A DNA stretch of 64,000 nt from Pseudomonas sp. RIT288 (GTDB lineage: Bacteria; Pseudomonadota; Gammaproteobacteria; Pseudomonadales; Pseudomonadaceae), in NCBI RefSeq assembly GCF_000631985.1, contig NZ_JFYN01000003.1, forward strand, positions 141,489 to 205,488, in the 5' to 3' direction. A program made the translations under genes and the position numbers. Each line of letters opens with the position of its first letter. Position 1 is the stretch's first letter. Of the stretch, positions 24,751-33,896 are shown one piece after another. Below the pieces are notes generated by a model that ran no database searches, was not told the origin of the DNA, and saw only the letters and a list, made by a program, of their open reading frames with translations.

Positions 24751-25565
24751 CAACGCGGCTCCTTGGTGGTGATTGCGGCTTGCCAGCTCGGTGCACGTTT
24801 TTGCAGAAAGGCGCGCAAGCCTTCCTGGCCTTCAGGGCTGACGCGGATTCGGGCGATGGCGTTTTCGGTGTAGCGGCGCAGGGCCGGGGTCAGGGCGCCG
24901 TTGCCGACTTCGCGTAGCAGATCCTTGCTGGCGCGCATCGCGGCGGGACTGTTGAGCAGCAGGTTGTCGATCCATTGCCCGACGGCTTGATCAAGCTCGG
25001 CGGCCGGGTAGCTCTCGGACAACAAACCGATTTCCCGCGCACGCTGCCCGCCGAAGCGCTCGGCGGTCAGCGCATACCGACGCGCCGCACGTTCGCCGAT
25101 GGCTTGCACCACGAACGGACTGATCACCGCCGGCGCAAGGCCGATGCGCACTTCCGACAGACAGAATTGCGCGTCATCGGCGCCAATCGCCATGTCGCAG
25201 CAACTGATCAGCCCCAGCGCGCCGCCGAACGCCGCGCCTTGCACCACAGCCACGGTCGGGATTTTCAGCTTGGCGAGGTTGTACATCAGCTCCGCCAGCT
25301 CGCGGGCGTCGTCCAGGTTGGTGTGGTAATCGAGCTCGGCCGACTGCTGCATCCACGCCAGATCGGCACCGGCGCTGAAATGCTTGCCACGCCCGCGCAC
25401 CAACAGGAAACGCAGGCTGGCGTCGCTGGCAACCTTGTCCAGTGCGAGAATCAGTTCGCGGATCATTTCGGCGTTGAACGCGTTGTTCTTTTCCGCACGG
25501 TTGAGCCACAGGGTGGCGAAACCCCGTGGGTCGTTGTGCAGTTCGAGGGTGTTGAAGTCGCTCAT
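24750..25565 (-). CDS. liuC: Methylglutaconyl-CoA hydratase
   Basis: 271-residue crotonase-family enzyme. Motifs are GRGKHFSAGADLAWMQQ (oxyanion hole), VQGAAFGGALGLISCCDMAI and SEVRIGLAPAVISPFV with the catalytic glutamate. It hydrates 3-methylglutaconyl-CoA to HMG-CoA, the step between LiuB/LiuD and LiuE. The start MSDFNTLELHNDPRG at 25565 is chosen; a second ATG two codons upstream shares the same GGAG site. A REP pair separates it from liuB. Confidence 0.93.
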   Translation of the reverse strand: MSDFNTLELHNDPRGFATLWLNRAEKNNAFNAEMIRELILALDKVASDASLRFLLVRGRGKHFSAGADLAWMQQSAELDYHTNLDDARELAELMYNLAKLKIPTVAVVQGAAFGGALGLISCCDMAIGADDAQFCLSEVRIGLAPAVISPFVVQAIGERAARRYALTAERFGGQRAREIGLLSESYPAAELDQAVGQWIDNLLLNSPAAMRASKDLLREVGNGALTPALRRYTENAIARIRVSPEGQEGLRAFLQKRAPSWQAAITTKEPR

Positions 25566-25588
25566 ATTCATCCGTCTCCACGGTTCTT

Positions 25589-25672
25589 GTGGGAGCTGCC
25601 TGTGGGCCTGGATTACGATTGCTGCGCAATCGAACGGGAGCAAGCTCCCTCGCCACACAGGCTCGTTCCCAC
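25589..25672. repeat. REP inverted pair inside the liu operon
   Basis: Imperfect palindrome (GTGGGAGCTGCCTGTG / CACACAGGCTCGTTCCCAC) with an inner GGGAGCAAGCTCCC hairpin, between liuB and liuC. It may separate the expression levels of the two halves of the operon. Confidence 0.8.
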
Positions 25673-25680
25673 AAAAAGCA

Positions 25681-27288
25681 TCACATCCGGAACACGCCGA
25701 AGCGGCTCGGTTCGATAGGCGCGTTCAACGACGCGGACAAGGCCAGGCCCAGCACATCGCGGGTCTGCGCCGGGTCGATGACACCGTCGTCCCACAGTCG
25801 TGCGCTGGAGTAGTAGGGATGACCCTGCTCTTCGTACTGATCGAGGATCGGTTGCTTGATCTCGGCTTCCTGCGCGGCGCTGAAGTCCTGGCCGCTGCGT
25901 TCGGCCTGCTCGCGCTTGACCTGCACCAGCACGCCCGCGGCCTGCTCGGCGCCCATCACGCCGATGCGCGCATTCGGCCACATCCACAGGAAGCGCGGAT
26001 CGTAAGCGCGCCCGCACATCCCGTAGTTACCGGCGCCGAAGCTGCCACCGATGATCACGGTGAATTTCGGCACCTTGGCGCAGGCCACGGCGGTCACCAG
26101 TTTCGCGCCGTGCTTGGCGATGCCGCCGGCCTCGTATTTCTGGCCGACCATGAACCCGGTGATGTTCTGCAGGAACAGCAGCGGAATGCCGCGCTGGCAG
26201 GCCAGTTCGATGAAGTGCGCGCCTTTTTGCGCGGCTTCGGCGAAGAGGATGCCGTTGTTGGCGAGGATCGCGATCGGGTAGCCGTGCAGGTGCGCAAAAC
26301 CGCAGACCAGCGTGGTGCCGAACAGCGCCTTGAATTCATCGAACACCGAACCGTCGACCAGCCGCGCAATCACTTCGCGCACGTCGAACGGCTGTTTGGC
26401 GTCGGCTGAAACCACGCCATACAACTCGTCGCTGGCGTACAGCGGCGCAATCGGCGTGCGCTGCTGCACTTCACCGAGCTTGCGCCAGTTGAGGTTGGCG
26501 ACGCTTCGGCGGGCGAGGGCGAGGGCGTGTTCGTCGCTCTCGGCGTAATGGTCAGCCACGCCGGAAATCTTGCAGTGCACATCCGCACCGCCGAGGTCTT
26601 CCGCGCTGACCACTTCTCCGGTCGCGGCTTTTACCAACGGTGGGCCGGCGAGGAAAATCGTTGCCTGATTGCGCACCATGATCGCTTCGTCCGCCATCGC
26701 CGGCACATAGGCGCCACCCGCGGTGCACGAACCCATGACCACGGCGATCTGCGGAATGCCCATCGCGCTCATGTTGGCCTGGTTGAAGAAGATCCGGCCG
26801 AAGTGCTCGCGATCCGGGAACACTTCGTCCTGACGCGGCAGGTTGGCGCCGCCCGAGTCCACCAGATAGATGCACGGCAGGCGGTTCTGCTGGGCGATGG
26901 TCTGCGCGCGCAGGTGTTTTTTCACTGTCAGCGGGTAGTACGAGCCACCTTTCACCGTCGCGTCGTTGGCGACGATCATGCATTCGACGCCTTCGACCCG
27001 GCCGATCCCGGCAATCACCCCGGCGGCGGGAACGTCTTCGCCATACACCGCGTGCGCGGCGAGCTGGCTGATTTCGAGAAACGGCGAGCCCGGATCGAGC
27101 AGGCGATTGATCCGCTCACGCGGCAACAATTTACCGCGCGAGGTGTGCCGTTCCTGGGCTTTCGCGCCGCCACCCTGCGCCACTTGGGCGAGCAGGGTGT
27201 GGAGGGCGTCGACCTGTTCGAGCATCGCCGCGCTGTTGGCGGCGAACTCCGCTGAACGGGGATTGAGCTGGGTATGCAGGATAGCCAT
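25681..27288 (-). CDS. liuB: Methylcrotonyl-CoA carboxylase, carboxyltransferase beta subunit
   Basis: 535 residues, the usual length. It has the N-terminal carboxyltransferase region ([20 protein letters not shown]), [16 protein letters not shown], and the C-terminal region with [13 protein letters not shown] and [18 protein letters not shown]. It transfers CO2 from biotin-LiuD to methylcrotonyl-CoA. A GGAGCTG site precedes the ATG. The gene follows liuA after 12 bp, so both belong to one transcript under LiuR. Confidence 0.95.
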   Translation of the reverse strand: MAILHTQLNPRSAEFAANSAAMLEQVDALHTLLAQVAQGGGAKAQERHTSRGKLLPRERINRLLDPGSPFLEISQLAAHAVYGEDVPAAGVIAGIGRVEGVECMIVANDATVKGGSYYPLTVKKHLRAQTIAQQNRLPCIYLVDSGGANLPRQDEVFPDREHFGRIFFNQANMSAMGIPQIAVVMGSCTAGGAYVPAMADEAIMVRNQATIFLAGPPLVKAATGEVVSAEDLGGADVHCKISGVADHYAESDEHALALARRSVANLNWRKLGEVQQRTPIAPLYASDELYGVVSADAKQPFDVREVIARLVDGSVFDEFKALFGTTLVCGFAHLHGYPIAILANNGILFAEAAQKGAHFIELACQRGIPLLFLQNITGFMVGQKYEAGGIAKHGAKLVTAVACAKVPKFTVIIGGSFGAGNYGMCGRAYDPRFLWMWPNARIGVMGAEQAAGVLVQVKREQAERSGQDFSAAQEAEIKQPILDQYEEQGHPYYSSARLWDDGVIDPAQTRDVLGLALSASLNAPIEPSRFGVFRM

Positions 27289-27300
27289 GTGCAGCTCCGT

Positions 27301-28464
27301 TTAGCGGGTTTCGTTGAACAGTTCGCGGCCGATCAGCATGCGGCGGATCTCACTGGTGCCGGCGCCGATTTCGTAGAGCTTGGCGTCACGCAGCAGGCGC
27401 CCGGCCGGGAATTCGTTGATGTAGCCGTTGCCGCCGAGAATCTGGATCGCGTCGAGGGCCATTTGCGTGGCGCGTTCGGCGGTGTAGAGGATCACCCCGG
27501 CGGCGTCCTTGCGCGTGGTTTCGCCACGCTCGCAGGCTTGCGCCACCGCGTACAGATAGGCGCGGCTGGCGTTGAGCTGGGTGTACATGTCGGCGACTTT
27601 GCCCTGGATCAGCTGGAATTCGCCGATGCTCTGACCGAATTGCTTGCGGTCGTGGATATACGGCACGATCAGGTCCATGCACGACTGCATGATCCCGGTC
27701 GGGCCGCCGGACAGTACGACGCGTTCGTAATCGAGACCGCTCATCAGCACTTTCACGCCGCCGTTGAGCGCGCCGAGGATGTTTTCTTCCGGTACTTCGA
27801 CGTCATCGAAGAACAGTTCACAGGTGTTGGAGCCGCGCATGCCGAGCTTGTCGAACTTGTTGCTGCGGCTGAAGCCTTTCCAGTCGCGCTCGACGATGAA
27901 CGCGGTGATGCCGTGCGGGCCTTTTTCCAGGTCGGTCTTGGCGTAGATCACGTAGGTGTTGGCGTCGGGGCCGTTGGTGATCCAGGTCTTGCTGCCATTG
28001 AGGACGAAGCGGTCGCCGCGTTTGTCGGCGCGCAATTTCATCGAAACCACGTCGGAACCGGCGTTTGGTTCGCTCATGGCGAGTGCGCCGACGTGTTCGC
28101 CGCTGATCAGCTTCGGCAGGTATTGGCTTTTCTGTTGGTGGTTACCGTTGCGGTTGATCTGATTGACGCAGAGGTTGGAATGCGCACCGTAGGAAAGCGC
28201 CACCGACGCCGAGCCGCGGCTGATTTCTTCCATCGCCACCACGTGCGCCAGGTAACCCAGGCCCGCACCGCCGTACTCTTCCGGCACGGTGATACCCAGC
28301 AGGCCCATGTCACCGAATTTGCGCCACATGTCGGCCGGGAACAGGTTGTCGCGGTCGATCTGCGCGGCGCGTGGCGCGATCTGATCGGCGACGAAGGACT
28401 GAACCTGATCGCGCAGCATGTCGATGGTTTCACCGAGGGCGAAGTTCAGGGATGGGTAGCTCAT
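27301..28464 (-). CDS. liuA: Isovaleryl-CoA dehydrogenase
   Basis: 387 residues. Acyl-CoA dehydrogenase signatures are [25 protein letters not shown], the flavin-binding [17 protein letters not shown] and [22 protein letters not shown] ... [14 protein letters not shown]. The catalytic glutamate of isovaleryl-CoA dehydrogenases sits in the region [14 protein letters not shown]. It oxidises isovaleryl-CoA to 3-methylcrotonyl-CoA. First gene of liuABCD; an AAGGTG site precedes the ATG and two LiuR-type palindromes lie 55-115 bp upstream. Confidence 0.95.
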   Translation of the reverse strand: MSYPSLNFALGETIDMLRDQVQSFVADQIAPRAAQIDRDNLFPADMWRKFGDMGLLGITVPEEYGGAGLGYLAHVVAMEEISRGSASVALSYGAHSNLCVNQINRNGNHQQKSQYLPKLISGEHVGALAMSEPNAGSDVVSMKLRADKRGDRFVLNGSKTWITNGPDANTYVIYAKTDLEKGPHGITAFIVERDWKGFSRSNKFDKLGMRGSNTCELFFDDVEVPEENILGALNGGVKVLMSGLDYERVVLSGGPTGIMQSCMDLIVPYIHDRKQFGQSIGEFQLIQGKVADMYTQLNASRAYLYAVAQACERGETTRKDAAGVILYTAERATQMALDAIQILGGNGYINEFPAGRLLRDAKLYEIGAGTSEIRRMLIGRELFNETR

Positions 28465-28519
28465 GGGTCACCTTTTGGCTTTTTTGTAGGGTGGGGAGGG
28501 CGATCAAACGGCTCTCACC

Positions 28520-28535
28520 TTTACGTTAACGTAAG
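28520..28535. promoter_or_regulatory. LiuR operator 1 (upstream of liuA)
   Basis: TTTACGTTAACGTAAG, with a perfect 14-bp inner palindrome. It matches the known LiuR motif (TTTACGTNNACGTAAA type) of gamma-proteobacteria. Confidence 0.85.
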
Positions 28536-28562
28536 CCTGTGACGAATGGCTGTCAATGACCC

Positions 28563-28578
28563 TTTACGTTAACGTCAA
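28563..28578. promoter_or_regulatory. LiuR operator 2 (upstream of liuA)
   Basis: TTTACGTTAACGTCAA, centred 43 bp from operator 1. It lies between liuA and the divergent acyl-CoA synthetase, so it could serve either. Confidence 0.8.
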
Positions 28579-28640
28579 CATAGGCGAGAGTAGGACCAGT
28601 TCAGGATTGAAGCGGAGTGCTTTTGGTAGGGGCGGGCTTG

Positions 28641-28761
28641 TGTGGCGAGGGGATTTATCCCCGATGGTTGGCGAAGCCGACCCAAAACCTGTGAAAGCGG
28701 TTCAACAGGAAAAACTGAGGGTGCGCTTCGCACACCATCGGGGATAAATCCCCTCGCCACA
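28641..28761. repeat. REP inverted pair
   Basis: TGTGGCGAGGGGATTTATCC and its complement form the arms of a long hairpin with a loop of about 70 bp, between the LiuR sites and the acyl-CoA synthetase. This arm sequence differs from the two main REP classes in the window. Confidence 0.85.
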
Positions 28762-28822
28762 GTTGGCTCCCACCTAGAGCAAAATCCCGATAAACCCACT
28801 AATAAAGACAATAGGGGTCGTC

Positions 28823-30520
28823 ATGGATCAACCCAGTGCAAACCCGCAGCGCAGCTACACCCGAGGCTCCCAGGACAAAGCCTTGCTGGCGATGACCATC
28901 GGGCAGAAGTTCGATCAGACGGTGGCGCAATACCCGGACGGTGAAGCGCTGGTCGTGAGGCATCAGCAGTTGCGTTACACCTGGCGGCAACTGGCCGATA
29001 GCGTCGATCTGCACGCCAGAGCCTTGCTGGCGCTGGGTTTGCAGGCAGGGGATCGGCTCGGTATCTGGGCACCGAACTGTGCGCAGTGGTGCATCACGCA
29101 AATCGCCACGGCGAAGCTCGGCGTGATCCTGGTCAACATCAACCCGGCCTACCGCAGTTCCGAACTGGAATACGTGCTCAAGCAGTCCGGTTGCCAGTGG
29201 CTGGTCTGCGCCGGGGCGTTCAAATCCTCCAACTACCACGCCATGCTGCAAGGGCTGGTGCCGGAGCTCTCCGAGCAATCCATCGGCCCGTTGCGCAGCG
29301 AACGTCTGCCGGATTTGCGGGGGGTGATCAGCCTCGACGCACAGCCGCCGTCGGGTTTCCTGCCGTGGTCGCAACTGGCCGATCTGGCGAGCAGTGTTTC
29401 GCCCGAACAATTGTGTGAACGCAGCGAAAGCCTGCACTTCGATCAACCGGTGAACATCCAGTACACCTCCGGCACCACCGGTTTCCCCAAAGGCGCGACC
29501 CTCAGTCACTACAACATCCTCAACAACGGTTACATGGTCGGCGAAAGCATCGGCCTGACCCCGAGCGACCGCCTGGTGATCCCGGTGCCGCTGTACCACT
29601 GCTTCGGCATGGTCATGGGTAACCTCGGCTGCATCACCCACGCCAGCACGATGATTTATCCCAACGACGCGTTCGATCCGTTACTGACCCTGCAAACCGT
29701 CGCCGAAGAACAAGCCACCGGCCTGTACGGCGTGCCGACCATGTTCATCGCCATGCTCGATCAACCGCGGCGGGGCGAATTCGATCTGTCGAGCCTGCGC
29801 ACCGGGATCATGGCCGGCGCCACGTGCCCGATCGAGGTGATGCGCCGGGTCATCAGTGAGATGCACATGAGCGAAGTGCAAATAGCCTATGGCATGACCG
29901 AAACCAGTCCGGTGTCGTTGCAAACCGGGCCAAACGATGAGCTGGAACTGCGCGTGACCACCGTCGGTCGCACCCAGCCGCAACTGGAAAGCAAGATCAT
30001 CGACGAGGCGGGCAACCTGGTGCCGCGCGGCACCATCGGTGAACTGTGCACCCGTGGTTACAGCGTGATGCTCGGTTACTGGAGCAACCCGCAAGCCACG
30101 GCCGAAGCCATCGACGAGGCGGGCTGGATGCACACCGGCGATCTGGCGAGCATGAACGATGAGGGTTACGTGAACATCGCCGGACGTAACAAGGACATGA
30201 TCATCCGCGGCGGCGAGAACATTTACCCGCGTGAGCTGGAAGAGTTTTTCTTCACCCACCCGGCGGTGGCGGACGTGCAGGTGATCGGCATTCCGTGTTC
30301 GCGTTACGGCGAAGAAATCGTCGCCTGGATCAAATTCCATCCCGGTCACAGTGTCACCGAACAAGCGCTGCAAGCGTGGTGCAAGGAGCGCATTGCCCAC
30401 TTCAAGACGCCGCGTCATTTCAAGTTCGTCGAAGAATTTCCGATGACGGTGACGGGCAAGATCCAGAAATTCCGGATGCGTGAAATCAGTATCGAGGAGC
30501 TCCGCGAAAAGCAGGCCTGA
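28823..30520 (+). CDS. Acyl-CoA synthetase (AMP-forming)
   Basis: 565 residues, ANL superfamily. Motifs: P-loop [16 protein letters not shown] (about residues 214-229), [42 protein letters not shown] and the catalytic lysine near the C-terminus ([13 protein letters not shown]). It activates a fatty or branched acid to its CoA ester. Position divergent to liuA with LiuR operators between suggests it supplies isovaleryl-CoA or related acyl-CoA to the pathway; medium-chain acids are equally possible. AGGGG precedes the ATG. Confidence 0.9.
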   Translation: MDQPSANPQRSYTRGSQDKALLAMTIGQKFDQTVAQYPDGEALVVRHQQLRYTWRQLADSVDLHARALLALGLQAGDRLGIWAPNCAQWCITQIATAKLGVILVNINPAYRSSELEYVLKQSGCQWLVCAGAFKSSNYHAMLQGLVPELSEQSIGPLRSERLPDLRGVISLDAQPPSGFLPWSQLADLASSVSPEQLCERSESLHFDQPVNIQYTSGTTGFPKGATLSHYNILNNGYMVGESIGLTPSDRLVIPVPLYHCFGMVMGNLGCITHASTMIYPNDAFDPLLTLQTVAEEQATGLYGVPTMFIAMLDQPRRGEFDLSSLRTGIMAGATCPIEVMRRVISEMHMSEVQIAYGMTETSPVSLQTGPNDELELRVTTVGRTQPQLESKIIDEAGNLVPRGTIGELCTRGYSVMLGYWSNPQATAEAIDEAGWMHTGDLASMNDEGYVNIAGRNKDMIIRGGENIYPRELEEFFFTHPAVADVQVIGIPCSRYGEEIVAWIKFHPGHSVTEQALQAWCKERIAHFKTPRHFKFVEEFPMTVTGKIQKFRMREISIEELREKQA

Positions 30521-30531
30521 CGACGTTCAAA

Positions 30532-30621
30532 TGTAGGAGTGAGCCTGCTCGCGATAGCGGTGTATCAGTCAATATTTGCATCGACTGACACACCGCTATC
30601 GCGAGCAGGCTCACTCCTACA
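30532..30621. repeat. REP inverted pair
   Basis: TGTAGGAGTGAGCCTGCTCG and its complement, with the usual ATAGCGGTGT inner arms, just past the acyl-CoA synthetase stop. Confidence 0.9.
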
Positions 30622-30654
30622 AGGGGGCGGCGGGGAATTCGGGAATCACAGAAA

Positions 30655-31032
30655 GCACAAAGGGGAGCCGAAGCTCCCCTTTAATTTTGTCGTCGCGTGC
30701 TCTTTTTTATTATTGAGGGGCGGTCTGTTGTTGTTTTTGGCAACCGTGGCCCTTTACCGCTGTTTTTGGCGACCCCCATCCGGGGTCAAGAGCAAACGTA
30801 TTTTTTTGAGCGCTGATCTGCTTTCTCGTTAAACGATCCAACCGATTCGGGAGCTACCTGAAGGTAGTTTTATTGTTCTCTGCCCGGTTGCGGGTCACTC
30901 CTGAGAGCACCCTGAAAAGCACACCTTCTCCAAAAAAATCTGTTAGCTGCGTCTCTGCCGTGTTGTTTTTGTTATGTCAGAGTCGGTACGTCTTATTTTT
31001 ATTGGTTTGCTGCTTTTTATTCTTGTTATGCC
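30655..31032 (-). ncRNA. crcY: CrcY/CrcZ-family Hfq/Crc-titrating small RNA
   Basis: This roughly 375-nt AT-rich region has no credible gene. On the minus strand it carries six A-rich Hfq/Crc target motifs of the AANAANAA type: 31014-31027, 30992-31005, 30961-30973, 30868-30877, 30725-30738 and 30701-30715 (for example AACAAGAATAAAAA). It ends in a GGGGAGC-TTCG-GCTCCCC hairpin followed by TTT (30679-30655). A sigma-54 promoter lies just upstream, as for the CbrAB-activated Crc RNAs. Such RNAs sequester Hfq/Crc and relieve catabolite repression. From memory, P. putida crcY is next to the HMG-CoA lyase gene, as here, which favours CrcY. Confidence 0.8.
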
Positions 31033-31038
31033 ATAGAG

Positions 31039-31057
31039 ATAGCAGAAGCCATGCCAA
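31039..31057 (-). promoter_or_regulatory. Sigma-54 (-24/-12) promoter of the Crc-type sRNA
   Basis: On the minus strand TTGGCATGGCTTCTGCTAT: GG (31055-31054), exactly ten bases, GC (31043-31042). The predicted start is near 31031. Confidence 0.82.
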
Positions 31058-31188
31058 CTTTTTAAAATCCTTTTAAATCAATGGCTTGAGATTTTTGAAG
31101 GATTTTTCCTTCAGGGCAAACCAGACAATTTGTTTCCGTGTTACTCGTCTACGCCCACGTTTCCGACGCAGCGGTAACACCTTCGCTC

Positions 31189-32088
31189 TTACTGGGCGTT
31201 ACGGGCCTTGGCCACACGCGAACCGCTCGGGCGACCGAGCACCGCGCTGATCTGCTGACCCGCTGCAATCAGGGCGTCCAGGTCGATACCGGTCTCGATA
31301 CCCAGACCATTGAGCAGGTACACCACGTCTTCGGTGGCGACGTTACCGCTCGCGCCTTTGGCGTACGGGCAGCCGCCGAGGCCGGCGATAGAGCTGTCGA
31401 ACACCGCGATGCCTTCCAGCAGGCTGGCATAGATGTTGGCCATCGCCTGGCCGTAGGTGTCGTGGAAGTGCCCCGCGAGTTTTTCCCGTGGCACCTGCGC
31501 CGACACCACTTCGAACAACCGCCGGGTCGCGCCGGCGGTGCCGGTGCCGATGGTGTCGCCGAGGGACACTTCGTAGCAGCCCATCGCATACAACTCGCGC
31601 GCGACCATCGCCACTTGTTCCGGCGCGACCTTGCCTTCATAAGGGCAGCCGAGCACGCAGGACACGTAACCGCGCACGGTAACGCCATGCTGTTTCGCCG
31701 CTTCCATGATCGGTGCGAAGCGCGCCAGGCTTTCGCTGATCGAGCAATTGATGTTGCGCTGCGAGAACGCCTCGGACGCGGCGGCGAACACCGCCACTTC
31801 TTTCACACCGGCAGCCAGCGCGTCTTCAAAGCCGCGCAGGTTCGGCGCCAGTGCGCCGTAGGTCACGCCGGGTTTGCGCTGGATCTGCGCGAACACTTCG
31901 GCGGAACCGGCCATCTGCGGCACCCATTTCGGCGAGACGAAACTGCCGACTTCGATATAGCCAAGGCCGGCGGCGCTCAGGGCGTCGACCAGTTGCACCT
32001 TGTCAGCCACGCTGATCGGTTGGGCTTCGTTCTGCAAGCCATCGCGCGGGCCGACTTCGATCAGGCGTACTTGGGAGGGGAGGGACAT
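31189..32088 (-). CDS. liuE: Hydroxymethylglutaryl-CoA lyase
   Basis: 299 residues, TIM-barrel HMGL family: VGPRDGLQNE (catalytic Arg-Asp), GYVSCVLGCPYEG, AGHFHDTYGQA (metal histidines) and the signature GLGGCPYAKGASGNVATED with the essential cysteine. It splits HMG-CoA into acetoacetate and acetyl-CoA, the last leucine-specific step. The ATG at 32088 (MSLPSQVRLIEV) is the family start; the frame stays open upstream through a REP. It lies apart from liuABCD, with the divergent synthetase and sRNA between. Confidence 0.95.
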   Translation of the reverse strand: MSLPSQVRLIEVGPRDGLQNEAQPISVADKVQLVDALSAAGLGYIEVGSFVSPKWVPQMAGSAEVFAQIQRKPGVTYGALAPNLRGFEDALAAGVKEVAVFAAASEAFSQRNINCSISESLARFAPIMEAAKQHGVTVRGYVSCVLGCPYEGKVAPEQVAMVARELYAMGCYEVSLGDTIGTGTAGATRRLFEVVSAQVPREKLAGHFHDTYGQAMANIYASLLEGIAVFDSSIAGLGGCPYAKGASGNVATEDVVYLLNGLGIETGIDLDALIAAGQQISAVLGRPSGSRVAKARNAQ

Positions 32089-32125
32089 GGGATTGACCTG
32101 CTCTTCTGGATTCGAGGAGATCCCC

Positions 32126-32214
32126 TGCAGGGATGAGCCTGCTCGCGATAGCGGTGAGTCAGACAATATTTGCTCGACTCACACACCGCTATCGCGAGCA
32201 GGCTCACTCCTACA
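32126..32214. repeat. REP inverted pair
   Basis: GATGAGCCTGCTCGCGATAG and its complement, between liuR and liuE. Because liuR and liuE run in the same direction, it separates regulator from enzyme within a possible operon. Confidence 0.9.
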
Positions 32215-32232
32215 AGGGATTTGTGTTGTTTG

Positions 32233-32631
32233 CTAGCTCGCCTGCTGGCTCTTCAGCGTCTGCTCCAACGCCTGCACGCAGCGCTCTTCAGCGGTGTCGA
32301 GTTCCAGCTTCATCTGTTCGATGTCGAGTAACTGCTGCTCAAGTTGTGCGCGGCGCTCGCTGATTTTTGCCAGCATGCTGTTGAGCTGTTTGGTGTTACC
32401 GCTGGACGGGTCGTAGAGCTCGATCAACTCCCGGCATTCGGCCAGCGAGAAACCGATGCGCTTGCCGCGCAGGATCAGCTTCAGGCTGACCTTGTCGCGC
32501 GGCGAGTAGATGCGTTCCTGGCCACGGCGCTCAGGGCTGAGCAGGCCTTGTTCTTCATAAAAGCGGATCGCCCGGGTGGTGATGTCCAGCTCGCGGGCGA
32601 GGTCGGAAATGCTGTAGGTCTGGCTGCTCAT
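32233..32631 (-). CDS. liuR: MerR-family regulator LiuR
   Basis: 132 residues. MerR N-terminal helix-turn-helix (YSISDLARELDITTRAIRFY, then EEQGLLSPER), followed by the coiled-coil dimerisation helix. No cysteine cluster for metal sensing. It matches LiuR, the regulator of branched-chain amino-acid and isovalerate catabolism, and its operators occur in front of itself and liuA. The acyl-CoA effector is inferred from the family. Confidence 0.92.
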   Translation of the reverse strand: MSSQTYSISDLARELDITTRAIRFYEEQGLLSPERRGQERIYSPRDKVSLKLILRGKRIGFSLAECRELIELYDPSSGNTKQLNSMLAKISERRAQLEQQLLDIEQMKLELDTAEERCVQALEQTLKSQQAS

Positions 32632-32674
32632 GAAAGCGCTCGGAAAAAGGTCTTGGCGCTAAGCTAATGGCGAG

Positions 32675-32690
32675 TTGACGTTTACGTCAA
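32675..32690. promoter_or_regulatory. LiuR operator 3 (upstream of liuR)
   Basis: TTGACGTTTACGTCAA, 7-bp perfect arms around TT, 44 bp upstream of the liuR ATG. It suggests autoregulation. Confidence 0.8.
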
Positions 32691-32719
32691 GCAAGATGAT
32701 CTGCGGTGTTCTTGTGGGC

Positions 32720-32790
32720 CTCATCGCGAGCAGGCTCACGCCTACAATTGAAACGCGGTCGTATGTAGGAGTGAGCCTGCTCGCGATGCC
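32720..32790. repeat. REP inverted pair
   Basis: ATCGCGAGCAGGCTCACGCC and TAGGAGTGAGCCTGCTCGCG arms, between the LysR gene and the liuR promoter. Confidence 0.88.
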
Positions 32791-32809
32791 AGCGATTCGG
32801 TGCAAAGAC

Positions 32810-33739
32810 TTACACCTTGTCGAGCTTCTTCTCCTGCGCCGTCACCTGCTGGCACAACTCGATGATCTGCTCGCGCATCCAGCGATTGGCCGGGTCCTGG
32901 TCGGTGCTCTCATGCCAATACAGGTGAGTCTCCAGTGGCGGCACGTCGTTGACCGGCAGGTTGAACGCATGCAAGTCATTACGCCGGGCAAACCGCTCGG
33001 GCACTGTCATCACCATGTCGGTCTGCTGCATGACCTGCGACGCCATCAGATAATGCTGCGAGCGCAGGGCGATCTTGCGCTGAATGCCCATTTTGCCCAG
33101 CGCCAGATCCACATAGCCCAGACCGCTGCGGCGGCTGGAGATATGGATGTGAGTCAGCGACAGGTAATCGTCGAGGCTGAGCTTTTCCTTGCCCGCCAGC
33201 GGATGACCCTTGCGCATTGCACAGACGTAACGGTCTTCCATCAGCTTGACGTGACGCACCTGCGGGTCAGTGTTGAGCGGCGCATCGACGGCGAAATCCA
33301 GACGCCCGGCCGCCAGTTCCTTGGTGGTCTCGCGGCGTTTGGACAGGAAACTCTCGATGATCACCGTCGGCGCCAGACGCCGCAAACGCTGGAACAGCGG
33401 CGGCAGAATCACTGCCTCAGTGAGGTCGGTCATACTGATGCGGTAAGTCTTCGCCGCCTGCGCCGGGTTGAAAATCCGGCTCTCCTGCACCGACACCCGC
33501 AGCAGCGACAGCGCGTTGCGTACCGGGCCGATGATGTTCTGTGCCATCGGTGTTGGCACCATGCCTTGGGCGGTGCGCACGAACAGTGGATCGTTGAAGG
33601 TCTCGCGCAACCGCGCCAGCGCGTTGGACACCGCCGGTTGGGTAATTCCGACAATCTGCCCGGCGCGGGTCAGGTTGGCTTCGGTGTAGATCGCGTCGAA
33701 GACGATGAAAAGGTTGAGGTCGACCTTACTCAGATTCAT
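32810..33739 (-). CDS. LysR-family transcriptional regulator
   Basis: 309 residues. N-terminal helix-turn-helix (DLNLFIVFDAIYTEANLTRA, then ITQPAVSNALARLRETF) followed by a substrate-binding domain (YRISMTDLTEAVILPPLFQR). The ATG at 33739 starts the conserved NLSKVDLNLF; the frame extends to 33808 without support. It diverges from the acyl-CoA dehydrogenase gene across 157 bp, so it probably controls that gene in response to an acyl compound. Confidence 0.92.
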   Translation of the reverse strand: MNLSKVDLNLFIVFDAIYTEANLTRAGQIVGITQPAVSNALARLRETFNDPLFVRTAQGMVPTPMAQNIIGPVRNALSLLRVSVQESRIFNPAQAAKTYRISMTDLTEAVILPPLFQRLRRLAPTVIIESFLSKRRETTKELAAGRLDFAVDAPLNTDPQVRHVKLMEDRYVCAMRKGHPLAGKEKLSLDDYLSLTHIHISSRRSGLGYVDLALGKMGIQRKIALRSQHYLMASQVMQQTDMVMTVPERFARRNDLHAFNLPVNDVPPLETHLYWHESTDQDPANRWMREQIIELCQQVTAQEKKLDKV

Positions 33740-33896
33740 TACGCGGCTTCTCTTGTTCTGTGGGCTGACGATCAGCGGATCATATATCGGTGATGAATGT
33801 TTATACACGCCGAGAATAGGCTAGGTAAATTATCCGCGCTGTTCTAGCATCGATTGCATGATCTGAACAACCTCTGCCCAAAGAAGGTAATTGCTC

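Noticed and set aside
28501..28580. TTACGTTAACGTAA palindromes as transcription terminators
   Set aside because: They lie upstream of liuA, lack T runs and match the LiuR operator consensus.
30660..31135. Short plus-strand reading frames in the AT-rich gap after the acyl-CoA synthetase
   Set aside because: No ribosome binding sites or domains; the minus strand reads as a complete Crc-type sRNA gene with promoter and terminator.
33740..33896. LysR-type T-N11-A boxes between the LysR and acyl-CoA dehydrogenase genes
   Set aside because: Several weak matches exist and none is clearly better, so no site is assigned.
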